Origin: Streptomyces bathyalis | GTDB taxonomy: Bacteria; Actinomycetota; Actinomycetes; Streptomycetales; Streptomycetaceae | Reading direction: 5' to 3' | Length of the DNA stretch: 64,000 bases | Assembly: GCF_015910445.1 (NCBI RefSeq) | Contig: NZ_CP048882.1 | Location: forward strand, 5,763,501 to 5,827,500 | Shown here: in pieces, positions 42,378-50,731 of the stretch | How the letters are laid out: the number at the start of each line of letters is the position of its first letter | Position numbering within the stretch: the stretch's first letter is position 1 | Notes under the pieces: generated by a model | Databases searched by the model: none | Seen by the model: only the letters and a program-made list of their open reading frames with translations | What the model was told of the DNA's origin: nothing | Translations under genes and position numbers: made by a program

Positions 42378-42796
42378 CGGTACCTGATTCTGCCGACGGC
42401 GAAGGCCACCATGTAGACGACTCCCAGGAACGCGGGGAAGAGCGCGACGTCGAGGTCGCGGGTGACGAGGCCGGCGGCGTCCGCCACGAAGTAGGCGAAG
42501 CCGACGACCCAGCCCACTCCGAGGGTGGCCGCCAGCGCATCCTGCATGATCTTGCGCTGCAGGTCGTCGAGCGCTCGGAGGAAGCGCATGAAGGCGACGA
42601 TCCAGGCCGTGCCGACCAGAAGGTTGGCGACGACCGCGGCCCAGCTCGCCGCCGGCTGCTGCTGCGAGTCCCTCGCGAACCCGGGGCCGAACCTGGCTGT
42701 GGCAAGGGTCGCCAGCCAGGCGAATACCCAGAGCACAAGCTGAGCGGTTTTCCTGTTCGAGTCCCGATAGCTTGCGGTCTCATCGTGTGTTTGCAC
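42374..42796 (-). CDS. Small integral membrane protein co-transcribed with XRE regulator
   Basis: 140 residues with four hydrophobic segments (about 22-40, 58-78, 95-115, 122-138). No domain recognised beyond this. GTG 42796 is chosen because GGGGAGG lies 8 nt upstream. The gene runs into the XRE regulator with a 4-bp overlap. Twin GTCAAG/CTTGAC palindromes sit 24-69 bp upstream. Function unknown; the pairing suggests the membrane protein modulates the regulator or is its main target. Confidence 0.75.
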   Translation of the reverse strand: MQTHDETASYRDSNRKTAQLVLWVFAWLATLATARFGPGFARDSQQQPAASWAAVVANLLVGTAWIVAFMRFLRALDDLQRKIMQDALAATLGVGWVVGFAYFVADAAGLVTRDLDVALFPAFLGVVYMVAFAVGRIRYR

Positions 42797-42819
42797 GGGC
42801 TGCCTCCCCACCTCGTCGA

Positions 42820-42865
42820 GTCAAGCAGACTTGACCTGCTGGTCGCCAAGTCAAGCACACTTGAC
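42820..42865. promoter_or_regulatory. Twin palindromic operator upstream of the XRE operon
   Basis: Two copies of a palindrome: GTCAAGCAGACTTGAC (42820-42835) and GTCAAGCACACTTGAC (42850-42865), 30 bp apart centre to centre, about three helical turns, so two dimers would bind on the same DNA face. The arms GTCAAG/CTTGAC are perfect; only the central 4 bp differ. Confidence 0.75.
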
Positions 42866-43054
42866 AGGGTGGGCGATACCCCCACAGCTCAGGGAGGCCC
42901 ATGGCAACCGCGCCCCATCGCTTCGGGACGAATGGCGCGTGGGTCGAGCCAGGGTCAAAGTGGGGGCCAAGGCGGGGCAGCGCAGGTCAGCCGAAGGTAT
43001 CGACGTGGAGCTGCCCGTGGCAGACTCGGTGGATCACTCCCTGCGCGACAAGAC

Positions 43055-43122
43055 GCAGGAGTGGGAGGAGTACCGCAGCGAGGTCACCGCCTTCGAACTG
43101 CGCAAGAGCCTGCCCGTGCTGT
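43055..43122 (+). repeat. Direct repeat, copy 2 (detached 3' end of a glnA2-like gene)
   Basis: Same reading as copy 1 (the last 22 residues of glnA2, here ending at a TGA, 43123-43125) but preceded by sequence that no longer resembles glnA2. It lies 104 bp before the glnE start, where the glnA2 stop would be expected if no insert were present. Confidence 0.95.
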
Positions 43123-43228
43123 GAGGCCCGGCCGCATCTGGGGTACCACCCGGGCCGCAAGGCCCAGGGGGAGGCACGAGGTCCGGGCACCAGGAGACTC
43201 GGGGAGCGAGACGACGGAGGACGGTCAG

Positions 43229-46200
43229 GTGCACGGCGGGCGCCGGGACAGCCGGTACGGACAACTGATCAGGCGCGGATTCACCGAACCCGCCGCCGCC
43301 GAAGGGCTGCTCGCCACGCCCGGCCTGGAGGAGGTGCGCGGCGACACGGGCCTGCTGGACGCGTTCGCCGCCACCGCCGACCCGGACCTGGCGCTGCGCG
43401 GGCTCGTACGGCTCATCGAGGCGCAGGAGGACCCGCAGCCCCTCGTGGACACGCTGCTGGCGAGCAAGCCCCTGCGTGACCGGCTGCTCGGCGTGCTCGG
43501 GGTCTCCGAGGCGCTGGGCGAGCATCTGGTGGTCCACCCCGACGACTGGCAGGCGCTCGTGACGTACGAGGCCGCGGCCGATCTGCACCCGGGCGTCGAG
43601 GAGTTCGAGGCCCTCGTCGGCCCCGCGAGCGGACCGGACGATCTGCGGCACCGCTACCGGGGCAGCCTGCTGTCCGTCGCGGCCCGCGACGTGTGCGGCA
43701 CGAGCGATCTGGCCCGTACGGCCGCCGAGTTGGCGGACCTGGCAACCGCGACGCTGCGCGCCGCCCTCACCATCGCGCAGCGGGAGGCGCCCGAGGACGC
43801 GGCCATGTGCAGGATCGCGGTGATCGGCATGGGCAAGTGCGGGGGCCACGAGCTGAACTACGTCTCGGACGTGGACGTCATCTTCGTCGCGGAGCCCGTC
43901 GAAGGCACCGAGGAATCACAGGCGTTGCAGGCCGCGGGACGCCTCGCCTCCCGCATGATGCGCATCTGCTCCGACACCACGGCCGAGGGCACGATCTGGC
44001 CCGTCGACGCCAACCTCCGGCCCGAGGGCCGCAACGGCCCGCTGGTGCGGACGCTCTACTCCCACCTCGCCTACCTCAACCGCTGGGCGAAGACATGGGA
44101 GTTCCAGGCGCTGCTGAAGGCACGTCCGGTCGCCGGCGACACCGCACTCGGCGAGGCGTACGTGGAGGCCGTGGCGCCGCTGGTCTGGCAGGCCGCGGAG
44201 CGGGAGAACTTCGTCCCCGACGTGCAGCAGATGCGCCGCCGCGTCGTCGCGGCCATCCCGGCCGCCCAGGTCGAACGCGAGCTGAAGCTGGGGCCCGGCG
44301 GGCTCCGGGACGTCGAATTCGCCGTACAGCTCCTGCAGTTGGTGCACGGACGCTCCGACACGACGCTGCGCAGCCCCACCACCCTCGCCGCGCTGGACGC
44401 GCTGGCCACGGGCGGCTACGTCGGGCGTCAGGACGCGGCGGCGCTCGATGCCGCGTACCGCTTCCTGCGCACCATGGAGCACCACATCCAGCTGCACAAG
44501 ATGCGCCGTACGCACCTGATGCCGGAGAGCGAGGAGGACCAGCGGCGCCTGGGCCGTTCGCTCGGCTACCGCAGCGAACCCGTCACCGAGCTGCACCGGG
44601 CATGGCGGCGGCACGCCGCGGCCGTGCGGAGGCTGCACGAGAAGCTCTTCTACCGTCCGCTGCTGGATGCCGTCGCACAGCTGGAGGTCGGCGAGGCACG
44701 GCTCTCCCCGCGCGCCGCACGGCAGCGTCTGGAGGCGCTCGGCTACGCCGACCCGGCCGGGGCGCTGCGGCACCTGGAGGCCCTGGCCAGCGGCGTGAGC
44801 CGCAAGTCCGCCATCCAGCGCACCCTTCTTCCGGTGCTGCTGGGCTGGTTCGCGGATTCCTCGGACCCCGACGCGGGGCTGCTGGGCTTCCGCAAGGTCT
44901 CCGACGCACTGGGCAACACCCCTTGGTATCTGCGCCTGCTGCGGGACGAGGGAGCGGCGGCGGAGAACCTCGCGAGGATCCTCTCGGCCGGCCGCTTCGC
45001 TCCCGATCTGCTGCTGCGCGCTCCCGAAGCGGTCGCGCTGCTCGGCGACGAGCACGGGCTGCTGCCGCGGTCACGCGAGTCGCTCACCCAGGAGGTACTG
45101 GCCGCCGTCGGCCGCGCCGACGATGCCGAGTCGGGTGTGGCGGCAGCTCGCGGAGTGCGGCGCAGGGAACTGTTCCGTACGGCCGCCGGCGACATCATCG
45201 GCGCCTACGGGACGGAGGAGTTGCCGGCGGAGGACCCGGCAGCGGGCGTCGACCGTGTCGGAACGGCGCTGACCGACATCAACTCCGCCACGGTCGCCGG
45301 TGCGCTGCGCGCCGCGGTCCGCGGCCAGTGGGGCGACGAGCTGCCCACGCGCTTCGCGGTCATCGGCATGGGACGCTTCGGCGGCGCCGAACTGGGCTAC
45401 GGATCCGACGCGGACGTCCTCTTCGTGCACGAGGCACGCGAGGGCGTGAGCGAAGAGGAGGCGAACAAGGCCGCGTTCGCGGTGGCCACCGAGCTGCGCA
45501 GGCTGCTTCAGCTGCCCACGACCGACCCGCCGCTCGTCATCGACGCCGATCTGCGCCCGGAGGGCAAGTCCGGGCCGCTGGTGCGCTCGCTCGACTCCTA
45601 TGCGTCGTACTACCGCCGGTGGTCCTCGGCGTGGGAGAGCCAGGCGCTGCTGCGCGCCGCGCCCGTCGCCGGCGACGAGGAGCTGGGCCGCCGCTTCACC
45701 GAACTCATCGCCCCCCTGCGGTATCCGGCCGACGGCCTGACCGAGGAGTCGCTGCGCGAGATCCGGCGGCTCAAGGCCCGTATGGAGGCCGAGCGGATGC
45801 CGCGCGGCGCGGACTCCACGACGCACGCCAAGATGGGCCGCGGCGGCCTCGCCGACGTGGAGTGGACGGTGCAGCTCTTCCAGCTGCGGCACGGCGCCTC
45901 CGTGCCGGGGCTGCGCACGACACGTACGCGTGCGGCGCTGGCCGCGGCCCGCGAGGCGGACCTGATCGGCGAGGAGGACGCCCGCATCCTCGACGAGGCG
46001 TGGCTGATGGCGACGCGTGTACGCAACGCTGTGATGCTCGTGCGGGGCCGTGCGGGCGACACATTCCCTTCGGAGGCAAGGGAGTTGGGCGCCGTCGGAC
46101 GCTACCTCGGATACGAGTCCGCAGGGCCGGGTCCGCGGCCGACGGAGACCGGCGGCAGCGGTGAGATGCTGGACGACTACCGCCGCGTGACGCGGAGGGC

Positions 46201-46237
46201 GCGAGCCGTCGCCGAGCGGCTCTTCTACGAGGGCTGA
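43229..46237 (+). CDS. glnE: Bifunctional glutamine synthetase adenylyltransferase/deadenylylase
   Basis: 1002 residues with two homologous nucleotidyltransferase halves. First half: IAVIGMGKCGGHELNYVSDVDVIFV; second half: FAVIGMGRFGGAELGYGSDADVLFVHEA, each with the GG...D-x-D of the pol-beta superfamily, and each followed by a DLRPEGRNGPLVR / DLRPEGKSGPLVR segment. It adds or removes AMP on glutamine synthetase according to nitrogen status. Start at GTG 43229, 9 nt after GGAGG; an open frame continues upstream through the insert but has no homology. Length fits the family (about 1000). Confidence 0.95.
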   Translation: MHGGRRDSRYGQLIRRGFTEPAAAEGLLATPGLEEVRGDTGLLDAFAATADPDLALRGLVRLIEAQEDPQPLVDTLLASKPLRDRLLGVLGVSEALGEHLVVHPDDWQALVTYEAAADLHPGVEEFEALVGPASGPDDLRHRYRGSLLSVAARDVCGTSDLARTAAELADLATATLRAALTIAQREAPEDAAMCRIAVIGMGKCGGHELNYVSDVDVIFVAEPVEGTEESQALQAAGRLASRMMRICSDTTAEGTIWPVDANLRPEGRNGPLVRTLYSHLAYLNRWAKTWEFQALLKARPVAGDTALGEAYVEAVAPLVWQAAERENFVPDVQQMRRRVVAAIPAAQVERELKLGPGGLRDVEFAVQLLQLVHGRSDTTLRSPTTLAALDALATGGYVGRQDAAALDAAYRFLRTMEHHIQLHKMRRTHLMPESEEDQRRLGRSLGYRSEPVTELHRAWRRHAAAVRRLHEKLFYRPLLDAVAQLEVGEARLSPRAARQRLEALGYADPAGALRHLEALASGVSRKSAIQRTLLPVLLGWFADSSDPDAGLLGFRKVSDALGNTPWYLRLLRDEGAAAENLARILSAGRFAPDLLLRAPEAVALLGDEHGLLPRSRESLTQEVLAAVGRADDAESGVAAARGVRRRELFRTAAGDIIGAYGTEELPAEDPAAGVDRVGTALTDINSATVAGALRAAVRGQWGDELPTRFAVIGMGRFGGAELGYGSDADVLFVHEAREGVSEEEANKAAFAVATELRRLLQLPTTDPPLVIDADLRPEGKSGPLVRSLDSYASYYRRWSSAWESQALLRAAPVAGDEELGRRFTELIAPLRYPADGLTEESLREIRRLKARMEAERMPRGADSTTHAKMGRGGLADVEWTVQLFQLRHGASVPGLRTTRTRAALAAAREADLIGEEDARILDEAWLMATRVRNAVMLVRGRAGDTFPSEARELGAVGRYLGYESAGPGPRPTETGGSGEMLDDYRRVTRRARAVAERLFYEG

Positions 46238-46257
46238 GGCGGCGGGCCTTCCGGGGG

Positions 46258-47130
46258 CTACGCCCGGGCCGGCACCGCGGCCAGTCTCGGCAGCCGGTAG
46301 GCCATGCGCCCGTACCAGCCCCAGGAGAGCGCGAAGCCCAACGCCAGGCAGATGACGCCTCCGACCGCGTCCAGCCAGAAGTGGTTGGCCGTGCAGACGA
46401 TGACCGTGAGAGTGACCAGCGGATAGAGAGCGCCCAGCACTCGTGCCCAAAGCGGCTTCGCGAGCACGGCGATGGTGATGCCGCACCACACCGACCAGCC
46501 GATGTGCATCGAGGGCATCGCCGCGTACTGGTTCGACATGTCGGCGAGGTTGCCGGAGGCCATCGAGCCCCAAGTCTGGTGCACCTGAACGGTGTCGATG
46601 AACTCGTCGCCGCGCATCAGCCGGGGCGGCGCGAGCGGGAAGAGGTAGTACCCCAGGAGGGCGGTGCCCGTGGTGGCGAAGACGACGAGCCGCGTGGCGG
46701 CGTAGCGGCCGGGGTGCGCGAGGTACAGCCAGACCAGCACGACGACGGTGACGACGAAGTGCAGCGTCGCGTAGTAGTAGTTCATCGTGAGGATGAGCCA
46801 GGTGACGCTGTCGGCCGCGTGGTTGATGGAGTCCTCGACGGCGATGCCGAGGAGGTGCTCCGTCTTCCACACCCAGTCGGCGTTGTTGAGGGCCTGGACG
46901 CGCTGCTCGGGAACGGCGTTGCGGATGGCGGAGTAGACCGCGTAGAAGACCAGGACGAGGACGATCTCGAACCAGATGCTGGGCCTGCGCGCGGCACGTG
47001 CCCGCGTGGCCTCGGCGGCTCTGTCACTCTCCTCGGCGCCCTCGGTTCTTCGGGCCCCGCGATCCTCGGTCTGTGGTCCCGCGGTGGCTGTCCCGTTTGT
47101 CCGTTCGGTCCTCGTTGTGGATGCCCCCAT
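46258..47130 (-). CDS. PAP2-family membrane phosphatase/transferase
   Basis: 290 residues. A charged Glu/Arg/Thr-rich N-terminus of about 48 residues is followed by six hydrophobic segments. The active-site motifs are YAAMPSMHIGWSVWCG and ANHFWLDAVGG (two catalytic His), like the inositol-phosphorylceramide-synthase-like branch of PAP2. It likely acts on a lipid phosphate at the membrane. CAGACT ends 8 nt before ATG 47130, compatible with a leaderless start. It separates glnE from malR as in other streptomycetes. Confidence 0.87.
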   Translation of the reverse strand: MGASTTRTERTNGTATAGPQTEDRGARRTEGAEESDRAAEATRARAARRPSIWFEIVLVLVFYAVYSAIRNAVPEQRVQALNNADWVWKTEHLLGIAVEDSINHAADSVTWLILTMNYYYATLHFVVTVVVLVWLYLAHPGRYAATRLVVFATTGTALLGYYLFPLAPPRLMRGDEFIDTVQVHQTWGSMASGNLADMSNQYAAMPSMHIGWSVWCGITIAVLAKPLWARVLGALYPLVTLTVIVCTANHFWLDAVGGVICLALGFALSWGWYGRMAYRLPRLAAVPARA

Positions 47131-47166
47131 GAGGGGACAGTCTGCCAGAAGGGGACACCGCTCCGA

Positions 47167-48225
47167 TCATCCTGCGGTCGGGTATCCGGCCCCTTCCGTC
47201 CTCCCTGCGACCGAGGGGACAGACGCAGTCGATCCGCGTACGACCAGTTCAGGAAGGAAGACGAATTCGCCGTGGGGCGCGGGCGTGCCGCCGATCTCCT
47301 CGAGCAGCGCGCGGACGGCGGCCTGCCCCATGGCCGGCACCGGCTGACGGATCGTCGTCAGCGGGGGATCGGTGAAGGCGATCAGCGGGGAGTCGTCGAA
47401 GCCGATCACCGAGACGTCGTCAGGGACTTCCAGCCCGCGCTGCCGGGCCGCACGGATCGCGCCGAGCGCCATCATGTCGCTGGCGCACACCACGGCTGAG
47501 CAGCCGCGGTCCAACAGCTCGCTCGCGGCGGCCTGTCCGCCCTCCAGCGTGAAGAGGGAGTGCTGTACGTACTCCCGTGCCTGACCGGCCGTCAGGTCCA
47601 GCTGCTCCTGTGCGGCCCGGACAAAGCCCTCGATCTTCCGCTGCACGGGCACGAAACGCTCGGGTCCGACGGCCAGGCCGATGTGCCGGTGGCCGAGCGC
47701 GGCGAGGTGTGTGACGGCCAGTCGCATCGCCGCGCGGTCGTCGGGGGAGACGAAGGGGGCGCGGACCTTGTCCGAGTAGCCGTTGATGAGGACGAAGGGC
47801 ACGCCCTGCCCGCGCAGGCGCTCGTAGCGCTGCATGTCGGCGGTCGTGTCGGCGTGGAGCCCGGAGACGAAGACGATCCCGGCGACGCCGCGGTCGACGA
47901 GCATCTCCGTCAGTTCGTCCTCCGTCGATCCGCCGGGGGTCTGCGTGGCGAGCACCGGCGTGTAGCCCTGCCGGGTGAGGCCCTGGGCGATCACCTGGGC
48001 GAAGGCGGGGAAGATCGGGTTCTCCAGCTCGGGGGTGATCAGCCCGACGAGGCCCGCGCTGCGGTGCCGCAGCTTCAGCGGACGCTCGTACCCGAGCACG
48101 TCGAGGGCGGCGAGGACGGATTCACGGGTGGCCGCGGCGACGCCCTGCTTGCCGTTGAGGACACGGCTGACCGTCGCTTCGCTGACCCCCGCCTGTGCTG
48201 CGATGTCAGCTAGCCGTGCGGTCAC
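47167..48225 (-). CDS. malR: Maltose operon repressor, LacI family
   Basis: 352 residues. Helix-turn-helix TARLADIAAQAGVSEATVSR plus VLNGK hinge; the effector domain ends with VIGFDDS and LTTIRQP. Divergent from malE, matching the malR-malEFG order of S. coelicolor, where MalR binds CTTGCAG-type sites. GTG 48225 is chosen because TACAGT (48239-48234 minus strand) ends 8 nt upstream and the conserved HTH begins directly after it. It is a close paralogue of the regulator at 53367. Confidence 0.92.
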   Translation of the reverse strand: MTARLADIAAQAGVSEATVSRVLNGKQGVAAATRESVLAALDVLGYERPLKLRHRSAGLVGLITPELENPIFPAFAQVIAQGLTRQGYTPVLATQTPGGSTEDELTEMLVDRGVAGIVFVSGLHADTTADMQRYERLRGQGVPFVLINGYSDKVRAPFVSPDDRAAMRLAVTHLAALGHRHIGLAVGPERFVPVQRKIEGFVRAAQEQLDLTAGQAREYVQHSLFTLEGGQAAASELLDRGCSAVVCASDMMALGAIRAARQRGLEVPDDVSVIGFDDSPLIAFTDPPLTTIRQPVPAMGQAAVRALLEEIGGTPAPHGEFVFLPELVVRGSTASVPSVAGRTEGAGYPTAG

Positions 48226-48304
48226 AGGGCTGGACTGTACCGGGCGCGGCAATCACTGCACACCGCGCATGGGTGCCGGAGCCCGAATCGGGCTTGCTGA
48301 AAGT

Positions 48305-48325
48305 TGCTGCAAGTACTTGCGCAAA
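48305..48325. promoter_or_regulatory. MalR operator candidate upstream of malE
   Basis: TTGCTGCAAGTACTTGCGCAA contains a perfect GCAAGTACTTGC palindrome (48310-48321) and one exact CTGCAAG, the reverse complement of the CTTGCAG element bound by S. coelicolor MalR, plus a CTTGC half-site. It lies in the 176-bp malR-malE gap. Confidence 0.65.
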
Positions 48326-48401
48326 CGCGTCGGGCCCCGTTACGTTCCTCGGCAGTCCGGCGCCGCCCAGGCGCAGGGGGCGGTCCATGGGAGGGAATGA
48401 C

Positions 48402-49673
48402 ATGCGGCGTGGCACAGCAGTCACCGCGGCGATAGCGGTGCTCGCACTGACGGCGACGGCATGCGGCGGGGACGGCGGGAGCAGCGACAGCGCCGGCAAG
48501 GGCGAGATCGCCGGCACCGTCACGTACTGGGACACCTCGAACGACGCCGAGAAGGGCACGTACAAGAAGATCGCGGAGGACTTCGAGAAGAAGCACCCCA
48601 AGGTCGATGTGAAGTACGTGCACGTCAACTTCGGTGACGCCAACCAGAAGTTCAAGAACGCCGCGGGCGGCAACTCCGGTGCCCCCGATGTGATGCGCAC
48701 CGAGGTCGCCTGGGTGGCCGACTTCGCCAACCTCGGCTACCTCGCCCCGCTGGACGGCACGCCCGCGCTCGACGACACCGGCGACTACATCAAGACGGCC
48801 GCGGGCAGCACCCGCTTCAAGGGGAAGACCTACGCCGTTCCGCAGGTCACCGACACCCTCGGCCTCTTCTACAACAAGAAGATGCTCAAGAAGGCGGGCG
48901 TCGGCGTGCCCAAGTCCTTCGACGAGCTGAAGAGGTCCGCCAAGAAGATCAAGAGCCAGACCGGCGGGACCGCGCTCTACCTGCGCGGCGACGACCCCTA
49001 CTGGTTCCTGCCCTACCTCTACGGGGAGGGCGGCGACCTGGTCGACGCCACGACCAAGAAGATCACCGTCGACGACGCGCCCGGCGCCAAGGCCTTCGCG
49101 CGGATGAAGGACCTCGTCGACTCCAAGGCGGCGGTCACCGACAGCAGCGACGGCCAGGAGAACGGCCTCAAGGCCTTCCAGGACGGCGACGTCGCCATGA
49201 TCATCGACGGCCCGTGGGACATCGCCGGAGCACAGCAGGGCAAGCAGTTCAAGCACGACAAGGACAACCTGGGGGTCGCGCCCGTACCCGCGGGGAGCAA
49301 GGGCAGCGGTTCGCCGCAGGGCGGATGGAACCTCTCGGTCTACGCGGGCACCAAGAACATGCGGACCGCGCAGGAGTTCGCCAAGTACATGAGCTCCGCC
49401 GAGGTGCAGCAGCGCACCACCGAGGAACTGAGCCTGCTGCCCACGCGCACCTCCGTCTACGACAAGCCTTCGGTCAGTGGGAACGCCATGGTCGAGTTCT
49501 TCAGGCCCGCGGTCGGGAAGGCCGTCCAGCGGCCGTGGATCGCCGAGGGCAACTCCCTCTTCGAACCGATCCGGGGCCAGATGGACGCCGTGCTCGCGGG
49601 CGACCGCAGCCCCGAGGAGGCCGCGGACAAGACGGGTGAGGGCTTCCGCAAGCTCCTCAAGGACTACAAGTAG
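48402..49673 (+). CDS. malE: Maltose/maltodextrin ABC transporter substrate-binding lipoprotein
   Basis: 423 residues. Signal with lipobox TATAC (C21), so the protein is a lipid-anchored extracellular binder. The body is a family 1 solute-binding protein: VTYWDTSNDAEKGTYKKIAEDFEKKHP, then PDVMRTEVAWVADFANLGYLAPLD and the C-terminal SLFEPIRGQMDAVLAG. GGAGG 9 nt before ATG 48402. First gene of malE-malF-malG-aglA and divergent from malR. No ATPase gene follows, in line with the shared ATPase (MsiK) used by streptomycete sugar importers. Confidence 0.95.
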   Translation: MRRGTAVTAAIAVLALTATACGGDGGSSDSAGKGEIAGTVTYWDTSNDAEKGTYKKIAEDFEKKHPKVDVKYVHVNFGDANQKFKNAAGGNSGAPDVMRTEVAWVADFANLGYLAPLDGTPALDDTGDYIKTAAGSTRFKGKTYAVPQVTDTLGLFYNKKMLKKAGVGVPKSFDELKRSAKKIKSQTGGTALYLRGDDPYWFLPYLYGEGGDLVDATTKKITVDDAPGAKAFARMKDLVDSKAAVTDSSDGQENGLKAFQDGDVAMIIDGPWDIAGAQQGKQFKHDKDNLGVAPVPAGSKGSGSPQGGWNLSVYAGTKNMRTAQEFAKYMSSAEVQQRTTEELSLLPTRTSVYDKPSVSGNAMVEFFRPAVGKAVQRPWIAEGNSLFEPIRGQMDAVLAGDRSPEEAADKTGEGFRKLLKDYK

Positions 49674-49705
49674 GCCCGCGAGCAGGAGGGGACGGCCCAG
49701 GGGAC

Positions 49706-50731
49706 ATGGCTGTGGAGACCACCAGCCGGCCGGCCCGCGTGGACGCGGACGCCGAAGGCGGCGCCCGCGTCCACCGGCGCGGGACCGGGAGGAAGAGCGG
49801 GGAGACCGGACGGCTGCGCAGGGCGGCCGCGCATCACTGGTACGCGTGGGCGATGGTCGCCCCCGTCGTCGTGGTGATCGGCGTCATCATCGGCTACCCG
49901 TTGGTGCGCGGCGTCTATCTGTCGCTCACCGACGCCGACGAGGCGAACGTCGAGCGCACGATCGGCGTCAACCACCTGCCGGCGACGTACCGGTTCACGG
50001 GCCTCGACAACTACGCGGAGATCCTCGGCGACAGCGTCTTCTGGGACCGCCTCGGCTGGACGGTGGTGTGGACCGCAGGCTGTGTCGGCGTCACCTTCGC
50101 CCTCGGCCTGACGCTGGCCGTGATGCTCAACAGGCAGGTGCGCGGCCGTTCCTTCTACCGCATCGGGATGATCGTGCCGTGGGGCATCCCGGCCTTCGTC
50201 TCCGTCTTCGCCTGGAAGATGCTGTTCAACGAGAAGAACGGCCTGCTCAACAAGGTGCTCGACGGGGGCGGCATCGACGCCGTGCCGTGGCTGGGCGATC
50301 CGGTGTGGGCCAAGGTCGCCGTCATCGCCGTCAACGTCTGGCTCGGCGTCCCCTTCATGATCGTCGCGATGCTCGGCGCGCTGCAGGGCATACCCGGTGA
50401 GCTGTACGAGGCTGCCGAGATGGACGGTGCAGGGCCCTGGCAGCGCTTCCGCAACATCACGCTGCCCGGAGTACGCGGGGTCAGCAGCACCGTTGTGCTG
50501 CTCAGCACCATCTGGACGTTCAACATGTTCCCCGTGATCTACCTGCTCACCAGGGGCGGGCCCGAGGACTCCACGGAGATCCTCGTGACGTACGCCTTCC
50601 GGCTGTCGTTCATCAACAGCCCGCGGGACTTCGCCACTTCGGCCGCCTGGGGCGTGCTGATACTGGTGCTGCTCTCGCTGTTCACGGTCGTCTACAGGCG
50701 AGCGCTGCGCCGCCAGGGAGAGGTGTGGTGA
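49706..50731 (+). CDS. malF: Maltose ABC transporter permease MalF
   Basis: 341 residues. An Arg/Gly-rich cytoplasmic tail of 40 residues precedes six transmembrane segments; the EAA loop reads YEAAEMDGAGPWQRFRNITLPG, contacting the ATPase. It is the first permease subunit. The stop (TGA at 50729-50731) overlaps the malG start. Confidence 0.95.
   Translation: MAVETTSRPARVDADAEGGARVHRRGTGRKSGETGRLRRAAAHHWYAWAMVAPVVVVIGVIIGYPLVRGVYLSLTDADEANVERTIGVNHLPATYRFTGLDNYAEILGDSVFWDRLGWTVVWTAGCVGVTFALGLTLAVMLNRQVRGRSFYRIGMIVPWGIPAFVSVFAWKMLFNEKNGLLNKVLDGGGIDAVPWLGDPVWAKVAVIAVNVWLGVPFMIVAMLGALQGIPGELYEAAEMDGAGPWQRFRNITLPGVRGVSSTVVLLSTIWTFNMFPVIYLLTRGGPEDSTEILVTYAFRLSFINSPRDFATSAAWGVLILVLLSLFTVVYRRALRRQGEVW

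Larger units (their letters stand above)
41544..43054. other. 1.5-kb insert between glnA2 and glnE
   Basis: The segment between the two direct repeats holds three minus-strand genes (DoxX-like, XRE regulator, membrane protein) and no transposase or integrase. glnA2 and glnE are adjacent in other actinobacteria such as Mycobacterium tuberculosis, so this segment interrupts a conserved pair. The 41983-42182 part and 42866-43050 carry no gene. Confidence 0.75.

Noticed and set aside
42785..43228. Extended N-terminus of glnE through the insert
   Set aside because: It has no similarity to GlnE, includes the duplicated glnA2 end in another frame, and GTG 43229 has a good ribosome binding site at the expected family start.
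48226..48252. TTG start of malR at 48252
   Set aside because: The leaderless -10 hexamer and conserved HTH support GTG 48225.
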